Source of the DNA: Podocnemis expansa
Taxonomy: Eukaryota > Chordata > Testudines > Podocnemididae
DNA: 64,000 bases
Assembly (NCBI GenBank): GCA_007922195.1
Contig: ML681971.1
Coordinates: 21,530,042-21,594,041 of the forward strand
Direction of reading: 5' to 3'
The translations under genes and the position numbers were made by a program. This document shows, piece after piece, positions 56,501-64,000 of the stretch; the stretch's first letter is position 1, and each line of letters opens with the position of its first letter. The notes beneath the pieces were generated by a model, which had not been told where the DNA came from, searched no databases, and was given only the letters and a program-made list of their open reading frames with translations.

Positions 56501-59500
56501 TAATTTAGGGAAGTTCTGTGGTCTGTGTTATCCAGCAGGGTGGGCTAGATCAGTGGTTCCTAATCTTTTCAGCAACACTGCACACTTCAATGAGACAGAC
56601 AATTCCCGGGCATACCCACTTTTTTCAACTGAATTGAGTGCTCGTAAACTTCAAAGTTGTTTACATTTACTATGGTTACAGTCTTACTAGGGTAGTTTGC
56701 AACATAGTGCATACAACAAGCTAGAGGAGGATGAAATGCATTGTTTCAAATCCACCAAGGGGAAGGGGGGAAAAAATCTCAATTTTTGCCTTTTGGCCAC
56801 CAGTGTTTAGAACAGGTGTGGTCAAACTGCAGCTCTTCAAAGAAAAATTGCAGCTCGCTGCTTCAGGCTGGGGGAGTTAAAATCTCTGGCCTGTCAGGCA
56901 GCTCCACAGCCAGCAGCTCAGAGGAGGGGGGTGGGTGCTGGGGAGGAGGGAGCCCGAAGCAGCAGTCAGTAGCTCAGAGAAGGGGTGGGGAGGAGGGAGC
57001 TGGCAGCTCAGGGAAGTGATGGGGGGGGTCTAAGGATGGAAAGTAACTTCAGGGAATGGAGGCAGTGAGGGAAGTGACTGAGGGGATCAGGGAGGAGACA
57101 AGCTATTAAGGACTTAAAGACTAACAAATTGTTACTTATTTTATCTTTCATAGATTTCAGTGTGGATTTTATTTTGCTTTGCTTTATTTATTTTTGTGTA
57201 CTTTGCATTTTTTATTTTCTTTTGGTTTGGTTGGGTTGGTTGGTTTGTTTTGTATTTACCTTATACGACATACCATGGGAGTCTCAGTCCTGTCCACAGC
57301 ATTTTACAAACTTTAAGGCACCTCGTGCACTCCCTTTACAAGTATGATAATCAGGAAAACAGGTTAAAAAGTCTTCCATTGTAGCAGAGGGAGAAGGAAT
57401 AAGCAATGAAGAATCCTACTTCTTTTTGCTAATTCTACAGAAACCTTTAGATTGAGCTCTGGACAGTTAAACAAGGAGTTTTGTGGAACTTTTAAAGACT
57501 AACCCATTTATTTATCACATTTCTCCCATGAAAGCTCATGTGATAAATAAATGTATTAGCCTTTAAAAGAGCTGCAGGACTCCTTGTTTGTTTTGCTGAG
57601 CTAGACTAACATGACTACCTCTTCGGAGCTCTGGACAGTTGAGGCTTTTCAGAGACCCTGAGGCATTGGGACTAGGGATGAGCTGTTTTCAATAGCATCC
57701 TCCCCCTTCAGAATTATTTTGTGCAGAACGCTATTCCATGAAACCAAGCCTGTTTTGAAAGACAAGTGTTGAGCCATGTATGGAGTAGGAAAGTGTTTCC
57801 CAGGACAACTGAGTTGTCATGAGAGACAGGAGCAATGTTCCTTTTAAGCTGATGATGCAGCTGAGCAGGTTATGGTGCACTTGGGGAGCCGATGAGCAGG
57901 GGGCCCAGCACTGGCTCTGAGAACCAGGAGGGAACTTGCTCAGCTGCATCCAAAAGTTGCTAATCTACATCATCAGCTTAAAGGGAACATTGCAGGAAAG
58001 GGCAGCATGGTGGGACACGGGGAGAAGTGAGCAATAGTCAGGGACGGCAGAGAAGCAGCGGCATGGTAAGAGATGGCAGGGATGCAGCAATGTCGGGGGG
58101 GGGGGGAGCACAGCATGGTTAGGGAAGCTGTGGCATGTTTTAGATTTTCTCATAGGCCCTAATGCACCTTACTCCTTTGTTAACTTTGTGTTTTACAAAG
58201 TCCTAAACATAACATGTAATACTAAGAAACAAAAATACAAAGGAGAAAAGTTTAAAACTGAGTGTAGATTGCTTTCAATTTTTAGCACAACTTACTTCTG
58301 TGAAGCATTGTATTCTACAATGAAATTTGTTAAATCAAAACATTGTGCAATATTTAGAGATCAGCACCTGTGATAGTTTTTACATACTGCATTGACAAGT
58401 TACTGCCCAGATTTTAAAAAACTTGCCACTAGCCTGCAGTATTCTACAGCTAGCAACAGCTAAGTTTTTACTGCATAGGCCTGGTTTTCATGGTAACCTT
58501 AAGTAATTATTAGAATATGACTTTAGTAGGATCAATATTTGCCCTGTTTTTAAGATAAAATTAAAGAGCACAATAAATTTTAAGCTTAGTAATTTTGGAA
58601 TAGGTAAAAGTATGTGGCTATATGCCTCAGTGCAGCTCTCGAAGGTTTAATAATCAACTTGTGCGGCTCTTGAGTTCCATAAGTTTGGCCACCCCTGATT
58701 TAGAATGTTCACATTTTACAATCGGAAGCCTGGATACTGTGCTTTTAATTTGATGATTAATTTTCAGAAATTTTATGAGTTGTAATTTTGGTTGGCTAGA
58801 ATATTGGTTAAGATGGAACAATGTTTTACACTGGTTTTCATTACCTTTGTACAAAATTTCATGGCACACTTGGGCTCACTGGTTGAAAACCACTGGAGGG
58901 GGATTATCACCATAGTCCTGCATTTATTTCCTAGATTATAATGCTGAAATTGGAGAGGGGTTTTAGAACAGTGGTTCTCAACCAGGGTTATATGTACCGT
59001 GAGGGTAGGCAGAGGTTTTCTGGGGCTACATCAACTAATCTAGATATTTACCTACTTTTACAACAAGCTACATAAAAAGGATTAGCGATGCCAATACATA
59101 GTAAAATTTCATACAGACAAGTCATTTGTACAACTCTATGCTGTATGCTAAAATGGAAGTACAATATTTATAGTCCGGTCCATTTTGTTTTATAGTTCTG
59201 TGGTAAAAATGAGAAAGCAAGCCATTTTTCAGTAATGGTATGCAGTGACAATTTTATGTCTGATTTTGTTAGCAAGTAGTTTTTTAGGGAGGTGAAACTT
59301 GGGAGGCTGCAAGACAAATCAGACTCCTGAAAGGGGTACGATAGTCTGAAAGGGTTCAGAGCACCTAAGAAGGCCCCCAGTGCTGCTGAGGTTTTGGCAG
59401 TTGGAGACTCTTCCCTTAAAATAACATAACTTCCATAGGACTATGATGACCCAAAGGCAAATGAAACCCTCTAGGGATTTGACACACTCAACTCTTACCT

Positions 59501-60073
59501 GCTTATAGGACTCATGCTAGTGAGATCTTATCTCCCCAAAATGAACTGAGTGCTCTCTTGAGTAATAACACTTGGCTCTCTTCTGGTGCTCTTGGTCTGT
59601 AGCTCTTGCTGCAATGTACAAAGGGGGCCAGTATCTTTACAGATAGGAGACTGTGCCTCCACCGTTGTCCTTTTCAGCCTAAGGAAGTGAGAGCTTTGTT
59701 GTTGCTAAGCTGTGACTCAGCTCACTGAAACACCAGTTTGTCTGCCAAACTCTCTATCAACACGTGTCTGTGTTTCCAGGTCACAAATTACGACAGTGCA
59801 ACAGGCCTTCCTCTTATCCAGCTATGGAGTATGATGGGAGATGAGGTACGTACGCTTGTAGAAATCTAGTGCACTGTTTGTACAGACTCAGATTTGGGTT
59901 TAAAAACTCTGCTTAGTGTTATGGGGATTTATTTTCATGAATTAATATTGTACAAGGATCTTGCTTTGAGGCTGGTATTTCTTTCATCAGTCTCTCTTAT
60001 TTTTCCTTAGGTGGTGTCAATAAACAGAGCTCTGGTGGAAAGGGGATTTGCTCAGTGGATTGACAGCTACTAG
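39912..60073 (+). CDS. AKAP1: A-kinase anchoring protein 1 (D-AKAP1), 10 coding exons
   Basis: This is a scaffold that tethers PKA, and in mammals phosphatases and mRNAs, to the mitochondrial outer membrane. The spliced CDS (join 39912-41595, 46166-46299, 47837-47963, 50485-50612, 51837-52014, 53874-54024, 54355-54422, 55943-56016, 59780-59845, 60011-60073) is 2673 nt, giving 890 aa against about 903 in human. Domains are an N-terminal membrane anchor (residues 1-30), an acidic linker, an amphipathic PKA-binding helix (about 326-346), a KH domain (about 601-672, GKQG at 614-617) and a Tudor domain (about 735-800). Phases agree at all nine junctions, which argues that the model is right and the gene functional. 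The start is fixed by an in-frame TAA at 39891, 21 nt upstream, and a strong Kozak context (A at -3, G at +4). The KH-Tudor half is much better conserved than the linker. Intron 6 has a GC donor. Confidence 0.96.
43205..43330. repeat. AT-rich low-complexity patch
   Basis: Repeated ATTGATAT, ATATGATAT-like words (for example TTGATATATATGC, GTATTGATATAG, TTGATATTGATAATATATC) form a degenerate AT-rich simple repeat. Confidence 0.6.
44060..44411. mobile_element. hAT-type non-autonomous element, GC-rich
   Basis: The left end CAGGAGCATCGTTGCCCC and the right end, reversed, CAGGGGCATTGCTGCACC are terminal inverted repeats. The flanks CCTCATAG (44052-44059) and CTTCATAG (44412-44419) match at 7 of 8. 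The 352-bp interior is GC-rich without a transposase frame. Open frames there are compositional. Confidence 0.8.
46166..46299 (+). CDS. AKAP1: AKAP1 exon 3
   Basis: The acceptor TTTTTGTAG ends at 46165 and the donor GTAATG starts at 46300. 134 nt, entered in phase 1 and left in phase 0. It encodes the stretch [13 protein letters not shown] and ends with [10 protein letters not shown], the first strand of the KH domain, as in other vertebrate AKAP1 proteins. Confidence 0.95.
46360..46530 (+). repeat. MIR-type SINE fragment
   Basis: TTGTAATCTTGGTTCTGCCACAGG, GTGTGACCTTAAGCAGAGGG, TCTGTCTATAAAACAGGTGC and AAGTGCTTTGAAATGTC follow the MIR order. Confidence 0.6.
47837..47963 (+). CDS. AKAP1: AKAP1 exon 4: KH domain core
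   Basis: The acceptor CTTTCCATCAAG ends at 47836 and the donor GTGAGT starts at 47964. 127 nt, phase 0 to phase 1. It begins [18 protein letters not shown] and ends QICHIEG. GKQG (residues 614-617) is the GXXG loop that contacts RNA in KH domains, and it is intact. Confidence 0.95.
49855..49945 (+). mobile_element. CR1 LINE 3' end
   Basis: GGTTCTGTGGCCTGCGTTGTACAAG, AGGTCAGACTACATGATCAT and TTTGGACCTTAAAACTCTATGG are the CR1 3' end words in order. Only the last 90 bp remain. Confidence 0.7.
50485..50612 (+). CDS. AKAP1: AKAP1 exon 5: end of KH domain
   Basis: The acceptor TTTTTATCTTCCAG ends at 50484 and the donor GTAAGT starts at 50613. 128 nt, phase 1 to phase 0. It encodes [19 protein letters not shown], the last KH helix, then [11 protein letters not shown] and a linker to MTSW. 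Confidence 0.95.
51837..52014 (+). CDS. AKAP1: AKAP1 exon 6, GC donor
   Basis: The acceptor TCTTTGTGGCAG ends at 51836. 178 nt, phase 0 to phase 1. It encodes [20 protein letters not shown], then [19 protein letters not shown], the leading part of the extended Tudor region. The exon must end at GTAGAAG/ (52014) to keep frame with exon 7, which makes the donor GCAAGT. The nearest GT (52019) would shift the frame. Confidence 0.93.
52015..53873 (+). other. AKAP1: AKAP1 intron 6, GC-AG type
   Basis: The intron begins AAG/GCAAGTC and ends TTTTGCAG. GC-AG introns are about 1% of vertebrate introns and show a strong match elsewhere in the donor, as here (AAG/GCAAGT). An antisense MIR fragment lies at about 53590-53720. 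Confidence 0.85.
53590..53720 (-). repeat. MIR-type SINE fragment (antisense)
   Basis: GACTGAGGCACAAAGGGAG, CAAGCAACAGAACCTGGGGC and CCTAAATCCTGGTCCGGGGC are the reverse complement of a MIR core and 5' part. Confidence 0.5.
53874..54024 (+). CDS. AKAP1: AKAP1 exon 7: Tudor domain
   Basis: The acceptor GTGTTTTGCAG ends at 53873 and the donor GTCAGG starts at 54025. 151 nt, phase 1 to phase 2. It encodes [20 protein letters not shown], then [15 protein letters not shown]. The aromatic residues of the Tudor barrel (WWRA, YVDYGGY) are present. Confidence 0.95.
54355..54422 (+). CDS. AKAP1: AKAP1 exon 8
   Basis: The acceptor TTTTTCTTTTAAG ends at 54354 and the donor GTAACA starts at 54423. 68 nt, phase 2 to phase 1. 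It encodes [20 protein letters not shown], which closes the Tudor/SN-like fold. Confidence 0.95.
54960..55312 (+). other. unassigned open frame in intron 8 of the gene
   Basis: A forward frame (79 codons from 55070, ending at a stop near 55309) has unusually protein-like composition, including [20 protein letters not shown] and [18 protein letters not shown]. It has no splice signals, and the frame is broken by stops upstream. It may be a fragment of a processed pseudogene or of a repeat. I do not recognise a family. Confidence 0.2.
55815..55905 (+). mobile_element. CR1 LINE 3' end
   Basis: GAGATTCCTTGGCCTGTATTATG, AGGAGGTCAGATTAAATGATC and GTGGTCTTCTGCTCTTAAAG give the CR1 3' end. It lies 40 bp upstream of exon 9, next to its polypyrimidine tract. 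Confidence 0.7.
55943..56016 (+). CDS. AKAP1: AKAP1 exon 9
   Basis: The acceptor TTTCCTTTCCAAAG ends at 55942. 74 nt, phase 1 to phase 0. It encodes [19 protein letters not shown] then APLLAQ. The donor at 56017 is the first GT of a (GT)12 tract. Confidence 0.94.
56017..56040 (+). repeat. (GT)12 microsatellite overlapping a 5' splice site
   Basis: Twelve GT units follow CAG/ directly, so the donor of this intron is read as GTGTGT. Positions +1 to +24 of the intron are all within the repeat. Confidence 0.9.
56090..56550 (+). mobile_element. CR1 LINE 3' fragment
   Basis: GGGTTCGGCAAAGTGACCTG, GATTTATTAAAGGATTAGAAG, GTTAAGCATTGGAACCATTTAC, GGTGAATTCTCCATCACTGGC and GGGCTAGAT follow the CR1 3' order (attaaaggtctggagaac, tggaacaatttacca, tggtggattctccatcactgg, gggctagatgacc). 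It breaks off exactly where the hAT end starts at 56551. Confidence 0.75.
57454..57640. mobile_element. Penelope hairpin insertion with perfect 15-bp target duplication
   Basis: GAGCTCTGGACAGTT occurs at 57454-57468 and 57626-57640. The 157-bp insert has a minus-oriented unit starting AAACAAGGAGTTTTGTGG and a plus-oriented unit (CTCCCATGAAAGCTCATGTG, then GTATTAGCCTTTAAAAGAGC) that runs to the full terminus GACTAACATGACTACCTC. Confidence 0.88.
57832..57993. mobile_element. 162-bp MITE, TGTTCCC family
   Basis: GCAATGTTCCTTTTAAGCTG at the left and its near-exact inverse at the right (CAGCTTAAAGGGAACATTGC) are terminal inverted repeats of about 26 bp. The interior is CAGCTGAGCAGGTT-like sequence, also present inverted at the right. 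Same family as 20774-21122 and 38073. Confidence 0.75.
58969..59367 (+). mobile_element. hAT-type MITE (CAGTGGTTCTCAACC family)
   Basis: It starts CAGTGGTTCTCAACCAGGGTT and ends near GAAAGGGTTCAGAGCACCT. Internal words CATCAACTAATCTAGATATTTAC, ACAACAAGCTACATAAAAAG and AGACAAATCAGACTCCTGAAAG are those of a widespread reptile hAT. It is non-coding. Confidence 0.7.
59780..59845 (+). CDS. AKAP1: AKAP1 exon 10
   Basis: The acceptor TGTGTTTCCAG ends at 59779 and the donor GTACGT starts at 59846. 66 nt, phase 0 to phase 0. It encodes [20 protein letters not shown] then DE, matching the AKAP1 C-terminus. Confidence 0.95.
60011..60073 (+). CDS. AKAP1: AKAP1 exon 11: C-terminus and stop
   Basis: The acceptor TTTTTCCTTAG ends at 60010. 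It encodes [20 protein letters not shown] and stops at TAG (60071-60073). It ends right after DSY, slightly shorter than in human, where a few more residues follow. Confidence 0.95.
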   Translation: MVSINRALVERGFAQWIDSY

Positions 60074-60110
60074 TAAAATCCTTGATGACCCTTTTTTCTA
60101 AGAAAAAAAG

Positions 60111-60116
60111 AATAAA
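60111..60116 (+). terminator. AKAP1: AKAP1 proximal polyadenylation signal
   Basis: AATAAA in AAGAATAAAATTTTT, 38 nt past the stop codon, followed by T-rich sequence. Use of this site would leave almost no 3'UTR. Confidence 0.4.
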
Positions 60117-61786
60117 ATTTTTAAAAATCTCTTTTTTTGCACTGTATGAGAATTGGGTTTGGCAATCCTGTAGGGAAGACCTGTTTGTTTATACTACTGT
60201 GCAAAACTCTGTGGTCCATTGAGACTAGTTTGCTTGACTGTTACCATTTCATTTGAAATACATACCTCATTTCAGTGAAAGGCAGGGAGTTACTAAAAGC
60301 CATAAGAAAGATACTGTAGCTTTAAAAAACAAAAACAAAAACAAAACCTGTCCCTGGCCTCATCCTAAAAATTATTTATAAAAAGAAAAGTGGGGTTTGC
60401 TTGAAGCTTAACAAAATGCCCCATCATATGTTAATTGTGGCTATTGCACAGATGCCCCATAAACTGCTTTTTCTGAAAGTGATGTTGACTGTTTATACAT
60501 AGGTTTCTGCCTACAAAGTCAATGCAAAATATGTAAAGATTTTAAAGTTCACTTGTGTATTGACTTTGCCATGTTGTGCCACCAATGTACAAAAACCTCA
60601 TTAATCTGATCTGTTACTGATGCTGGGGGAGAAATTAATTTCATTTATGGCACTTTCCCTGGCTTGTATCTCATGGTAGAAATGTTTTACTCTTAAACTG
60701 CATGGCAAGAAAGCTTCATCTGAGCAGACTTCTGAAATGCAGGATCAATTACCACTACAACCATAGAATGTAAATCTGTTATGTCATGATTAATGTATTT
60801 AAAGAGAAAAAAAGATTGCCAAACCCAATTGTAATTTGTAACCATTTTCTAGCTGTGCAAGTCTGTGTAAATATATATAAATTCTCTGTAATATTTTGTA
60901 TAAGAGAAACACTGGAAAACACAAAGGGAACTTCAGAAGACAACCTTTTTTCACACCAAAATGTTCTCTGTAAGTAGAAACGGTTTGGAGTTAGTATGGC
61001 TAGTGTACTTGGAGCGTCCAAATAAGATTCCACTCTGCTGTGTACAGGATTAGCGTTGCTCTAGATGGCTTTATGGTATGATCTGTGGTCACTGAATTCT
61101 TTGCTACTTCGCTGTACAGACTGTTTAAAAAAAGTAATTTGCAGTTAATGTTGCAGTGATGTTTTCTCTTGATTTATGTTGCTCCCTTTTAGATTGGTAT
61201 CAAATATAGAATTTAAAATTTTGTTCAAATAATTTAAGATAACTTAATACTATTAAAAATAATTGTAATGTACCTGCATTTAGACATGTGTATTGAGTTG
61301 GGATTTGTTATTGACTGGGAAGACACTTAACAGGAAAAGCGTTGATATAGTCAATCATAAGAAAATAATCTTTCAGACCAATTGAGAGAGACTTCTTTTA
61401 ACATGCTGTGAGCTGATACGTTGGTCCATCATGCGGGTATGAATGTAGGTACCTACAACTGCATTTCATCAGATCCATTCAGATATGGTTTGTTTGTATC
61501 CCCTTTTTTATGAATTCTCTCTGTTTGGGGCGTACGGTTTATGTTAGCAATAATGATGTCCAATGAAAACTCAATTCATAGCTTGGTTAAATCTAAAAAT
61601 AACAAAAATAATCCTCTTGGAATGTGTTTCCCATTTCAATTAAAGTTCAGATTTTAAGCCATCTTAATCAATATGTGACGACTAAGAGCCTTCATTTCCA
61701 GACCTCTTGTGATATAGGGGTGGGTGGAAATGGATCAGCAATCAATCAAGTAGCAAGTGAGGTCAAATACTGATGGATCTTAAATG

Positions 61787-61898
61787 AATAAAAAAGGTAA
61801 GCCTTCAAAACCCCCTGTTCATTGAATTCTCTCATCACTACATCAAGTTTTGTGAATGGCGTTGGACCCTGGATTTATGCTCTCCTTTTTAAAATAAA
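61787..61898 (+). terminator. AKAP1: AKAP1 distal polyadenylation signals
   Basis: Two AATAAA hexamers lie at 61787-61792 and 61893-61898 at the end of the repeat-free AT-rich stretch. The second is followed by T-rich sequence and is the better end for a 1.8-kb 3'UTR. Confidence 0.4.
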
Positions 61899-61959
61899 TT
61901 CTTCATAAAATCCTTGCAGCACAGTCTTAAGCATTGGTACCTCACAGGGGAGAGTATGT

Positions 61960-62280
61960 TACTTGAAGGGTTGCTACAAGGAGGATGGAGCTCGACTGTT
62001 CTCAGTAGTAACAGAGGGCAGAACGAGAAGCAATGGTTTCAAGTTACAGCTGGGGCGGTCCAGGCTGGATATTAGGAGAAACTTCCTTACTAGGTGAGTG
62101 GTGAAGCATTGGAATAAGCTGCCTAGGGAGGTGGTGGAATCTCCATCTCTGGAGGTGTTCAAGGCCCAGCTGGACAAAACCCTGACTGGGATGATCTAAT
62201 GGGAGTGGTCCTGCTTTTTTTGGCAGGGGGTTGGACTAGATGACCTCGTGGGGTCCCTTCCAACCCTATGATTCTATGAA
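61960..62280 (+). mobile_element. CR1 LINE 3' end, well preserved
   Basis: GGGCGGTCCAGGCTGGATATTAGG, GAAACTTCCTTACTAGG, GTGGAATCTCCATCTCTGGAGG, then GGACTAGATGACCTCGTGGG, CCCTTCCAACCCTATGATTC and TATGAA are near-consensus CR1 3' end words. This is the youngest-looking CR1 in the window. Confidence 0.9.
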
Positions 62281-62519
62281 ATACAAGTTGTTGTGCAATT
62301 TGCAAGAGATGACCTCATGTTACAACAAAGGAGTTTCTTACCTTTGCTTTGGTGAAGATTCAAGTTCCAAGGATGCTGCTTCTAGTTTTTCAAGCTATGT
62401 GCTTTCTTCTAAAATTAAAGGGAAACTATTATTGTGGTTTCTTCTGAAACTTGTCACTTTATATGCTGAGCACACCTGCCCTTCTCTGTCTAGGTGCTTG
62501 CATCGCTCAGAGAATCCAT

Positions 62520-62690
62520 TAATGGATTTTATCCTTTCAGCACCCCCGTAAGATAGGACAGTGTTGTTTCCATTTTACAGATGTGGAAATGAAGCACCAA
62601 GTGCATTAAGTGTCTTGCCTGTGGTTGTACAGGGAGTCTGTGGCTGGACTAGGAATTGATCTCCTAAGTCCTAGTGCTCTGTCCTCTTTT
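62520..62690 (-). repeat. MIR-type SINE (antisense)
   Basis: GTGTTGTTTCCATTTTACAGATGTGGAAATGAAG, TTAAGTGTCTTGCCTGTGG and GGAATTGATCTCCTAAGTCC are the reverse complement of the MIR series, including the cattttacagatg block. Confidence 0.65.
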
Positions 62691-62699
62691 TCCATCTCA

Positions 62700-64000
62700 A
62701 AACCAGATAGCTGGCCTATGGAGAGCTTTTCTGTTGGCTTCATCTCAGCAGGGCTAGGATGTGCATGGTTTTTGTTGAGCACCTGGCCAGGCTTCCCAGC
62801 CCCTATATCTGTGTAGCATTATGCAGACTGGCAGTACTTTTACTCCACCTGAAATTACAGTTGCTCCCCTCAAGGTGTTGCATTAAGTGAATAGACCATT
62901 TTGATGTACAAGAAAGAATCCTGTTTGCTTTTTCACACCTGCCAGTTTCCCTGGCTTTGCACTCAGGCTAGGTGTAAAATCAGTTGCTGAAAGCTGAATC
63001 CTTAAAATTCCCAGGTACAGACTGACTGAGGGAGGGTATGCCTAAATGTGAAGCGTTGCCAGGGTCCTCCTATAGTATGGACACTTCCAACAGTGAGGAA
63101 AGGAGCCTTTTGTCACTGGAGCAAATCTGCTTCTGTAAGAGGCAACAGGTAGGTCAATGGAAGAAATCTTTTGTCTACATTGGCGTTCACAGCAGCATTA
63201 TTACACTCCACAAGGGATATAAAGATCTCATAGTGGTTAAACTGACCTAATTTTGTACTGTAGACCCACTCTGAAAAGGTGCCCATTCTCCTTAGTTACG
63301 CACAAGACTTCAGAATAGATGCACAGTGCGAGCCCCTGGTCTGTGAGTTACTCGTCCCCAGGATAGTTGCTATACACAGCTGCGCCTATGACTCAACAGC
63401 AATTTGCACCTTGTGTTGCCCTGAAACAGTTGGTAACTGACCTGCTTTCCTCTGTAAGCAGTCTTTTGGTGTCCATGGTCTGCTGCATCTGTGCGATGGA
63501 GCCCTTTTAGTGTCCATGGAGAAGCAACAGCCCGGAGGAGCTGCAGAGGTAAACCTGAGGAGGCTGGCTTGGTGAGCTGGAGTTAAAGCAAAGAATAACT
63601 GTAGTTCAGCCTGCAAAGAGTTCACGAGGGGTGAGACCTGAATCTTTAAGCAAACTGGATGCTAGTCACAAGACCCTTGTCAAACAAGCTTGTTTAGTGC
63701 CTTTTAGTTCTGAAAGGTAGATCCTTGAATTTCTAGCATGTCTCTGGGGAGGAGCCCTCTCCTCACTGTCATTGTTCATTATGAAGCTTAGCCATTCATC
63801 TAATGGCCATGATTTTCCTAGGCCGCTCCACTAATGTGCTAAAAGTTGGCAGCCATCAGTGGCTTCCTGGTAGCTCGATGGGAGAGGTTCCAGTTTTTTT
63901 TGTGCCCCTCATTCCTTGATAGAAGGAGCTCTAAGGGGAAATTCTCCTTTGCCTTAATTGGAACTTGGGGGGGGATGAATGTCCATCATTTAAATCTGTA
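62700..64000. other. intergenic sequence, nothing recognised
   Basis: No coding exon, RNA gene or clear transposon end was found. In mammals MSI2 follows AKAP1, but no exon of it is visible here. Confidence 0.25.

Larger units (their letters stand above)
56813..58697. mobile_element. hAT-type element with 8-bp target duplication
   Basis: The ends are CAGGTGTGGTCAAACTGCAG and, reversed, CAGGGGTGGCCAAACTTATG. The flanks GTTTAGAA (56805-56812) and ATTTAGAA (58698-58705) match at 7 of 8. The 1885-bp element has a purine-rich left part (56920-57080), no intact transposase frame, and two later insertions inside it (57469-57625 and 57832-57993). Confidence 0.8.
56551..58895. mobile_element. possible outer hAT element, interrupted
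   Basis: CAGTGGTTCCTAATCTTTTC at 56551 and, reversed, CAGTGGTTTTCAACCAGTG ending at 58895 look like the two ends of one hAT-type element, or of two related ones. Both continue into a GCACACTT word. No target duplication was found, so the pairing is uncertain. It contains the inner hAT at 56813-58697. Confidence 0.4.
60074..61900 (+). other. AKAP1: AKAP1 3'UTR (extent inferred)
   Basis: This is AT-rich, repeat-free sequence after the stop, typical of a vertebrate 3'UTR. An AATAAA lies only 38 nt after the stop (60111). Further candidates are ATTAAA at 61252-61257 and AATAAA at 61787-61792 and 61893-61898. The CR1 copy from about 61960 marks a likely outer limit. Confidence 0.55.

Noticed and set aside
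62700..64000. Possible first exon of a downstream MSI2 gene
   Set aside because: No CpG island or recognisable coding exon is present in this interval.

Overview
The window looks like nuclear DNA of a reptile-grade amniote, most likely a turtle. It holds one recognisable protein-coding gene, the orthologue of AKAP1 (A-kinase anchoring protein 1, D-AKAP1/AKAP121/AKAP149), in a background of CR1 LINE 3' ends, MIR/CORE-type SINEs, Neptune-like Penelope elements, a DIRS-like retrotransposon and many hAT-type DNA elements. The turtle call rests on this repeat mixture and is an inference; no species is claimed.

Layout. Positions 1-4860 are AT-rich without a coding exon and read like long 3'UTR or intergenic DNA, broken by one hAT element (2517-3248). 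Positions 4861-21120 are a repeat graveyard. It includes a CR1, a Penelope element with RT-thumb and GIY-YIG endonuclease coding remnants (8006-9060), a decayed DIRS-like element (about 9065-14625) that was itself hit by a hAT (10037-11245, 8-bp target duplication), a second Penelope 3' region (17880-18765) and a GC-rich hAT (16865-17621). A CpG island at about 21120-21965 is the probable AKAP1 promoter, with a likely non-coding exon 1 ending at 21532. Intron 1 (18.4 kb) leads to the large first coding exon at 39888-41595. Nine more exons follow, to the stop codon at 60073. The 3'UTR runs on from 60074, and the last 2 kb hold a CR1 end and a SINE.

Gene reconstruction. The coding exons are 39912-41595, 46166-46299, 47837-47963, 50485-50612, 51837-52014, 53874-54024, 54355-54422, 55943-56016, 59780-59845 and 60011-60073. 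They add up to 2673 nt (890 codons plus stop), and the reading frame is kept through every junction. The predicted protein has an N-terminal mitochondrial outer-membrane anchor, a long acidic linker with an amphipathic PKA regulatory-subunit helix, a KH RNA-binding domain and a Tudor domain. Two splice sites are unusual: intron 6 uses a GC-AG donor, and the donor of intron 8 of the coding series (56017) is the first unit of a (GT)12 microsatellite.

The most interesting non-genic theme is a set of Penelope-derived insertions built as inverted 3'-end units (short hairpins). At least three have perfect 11-15 bp target-site duplications. The copies also carry a hammerhead-ribozyme-like core. Together they suggest a consistent inversion mechanism during integration, or a short hairpin derivative that moves on its own.
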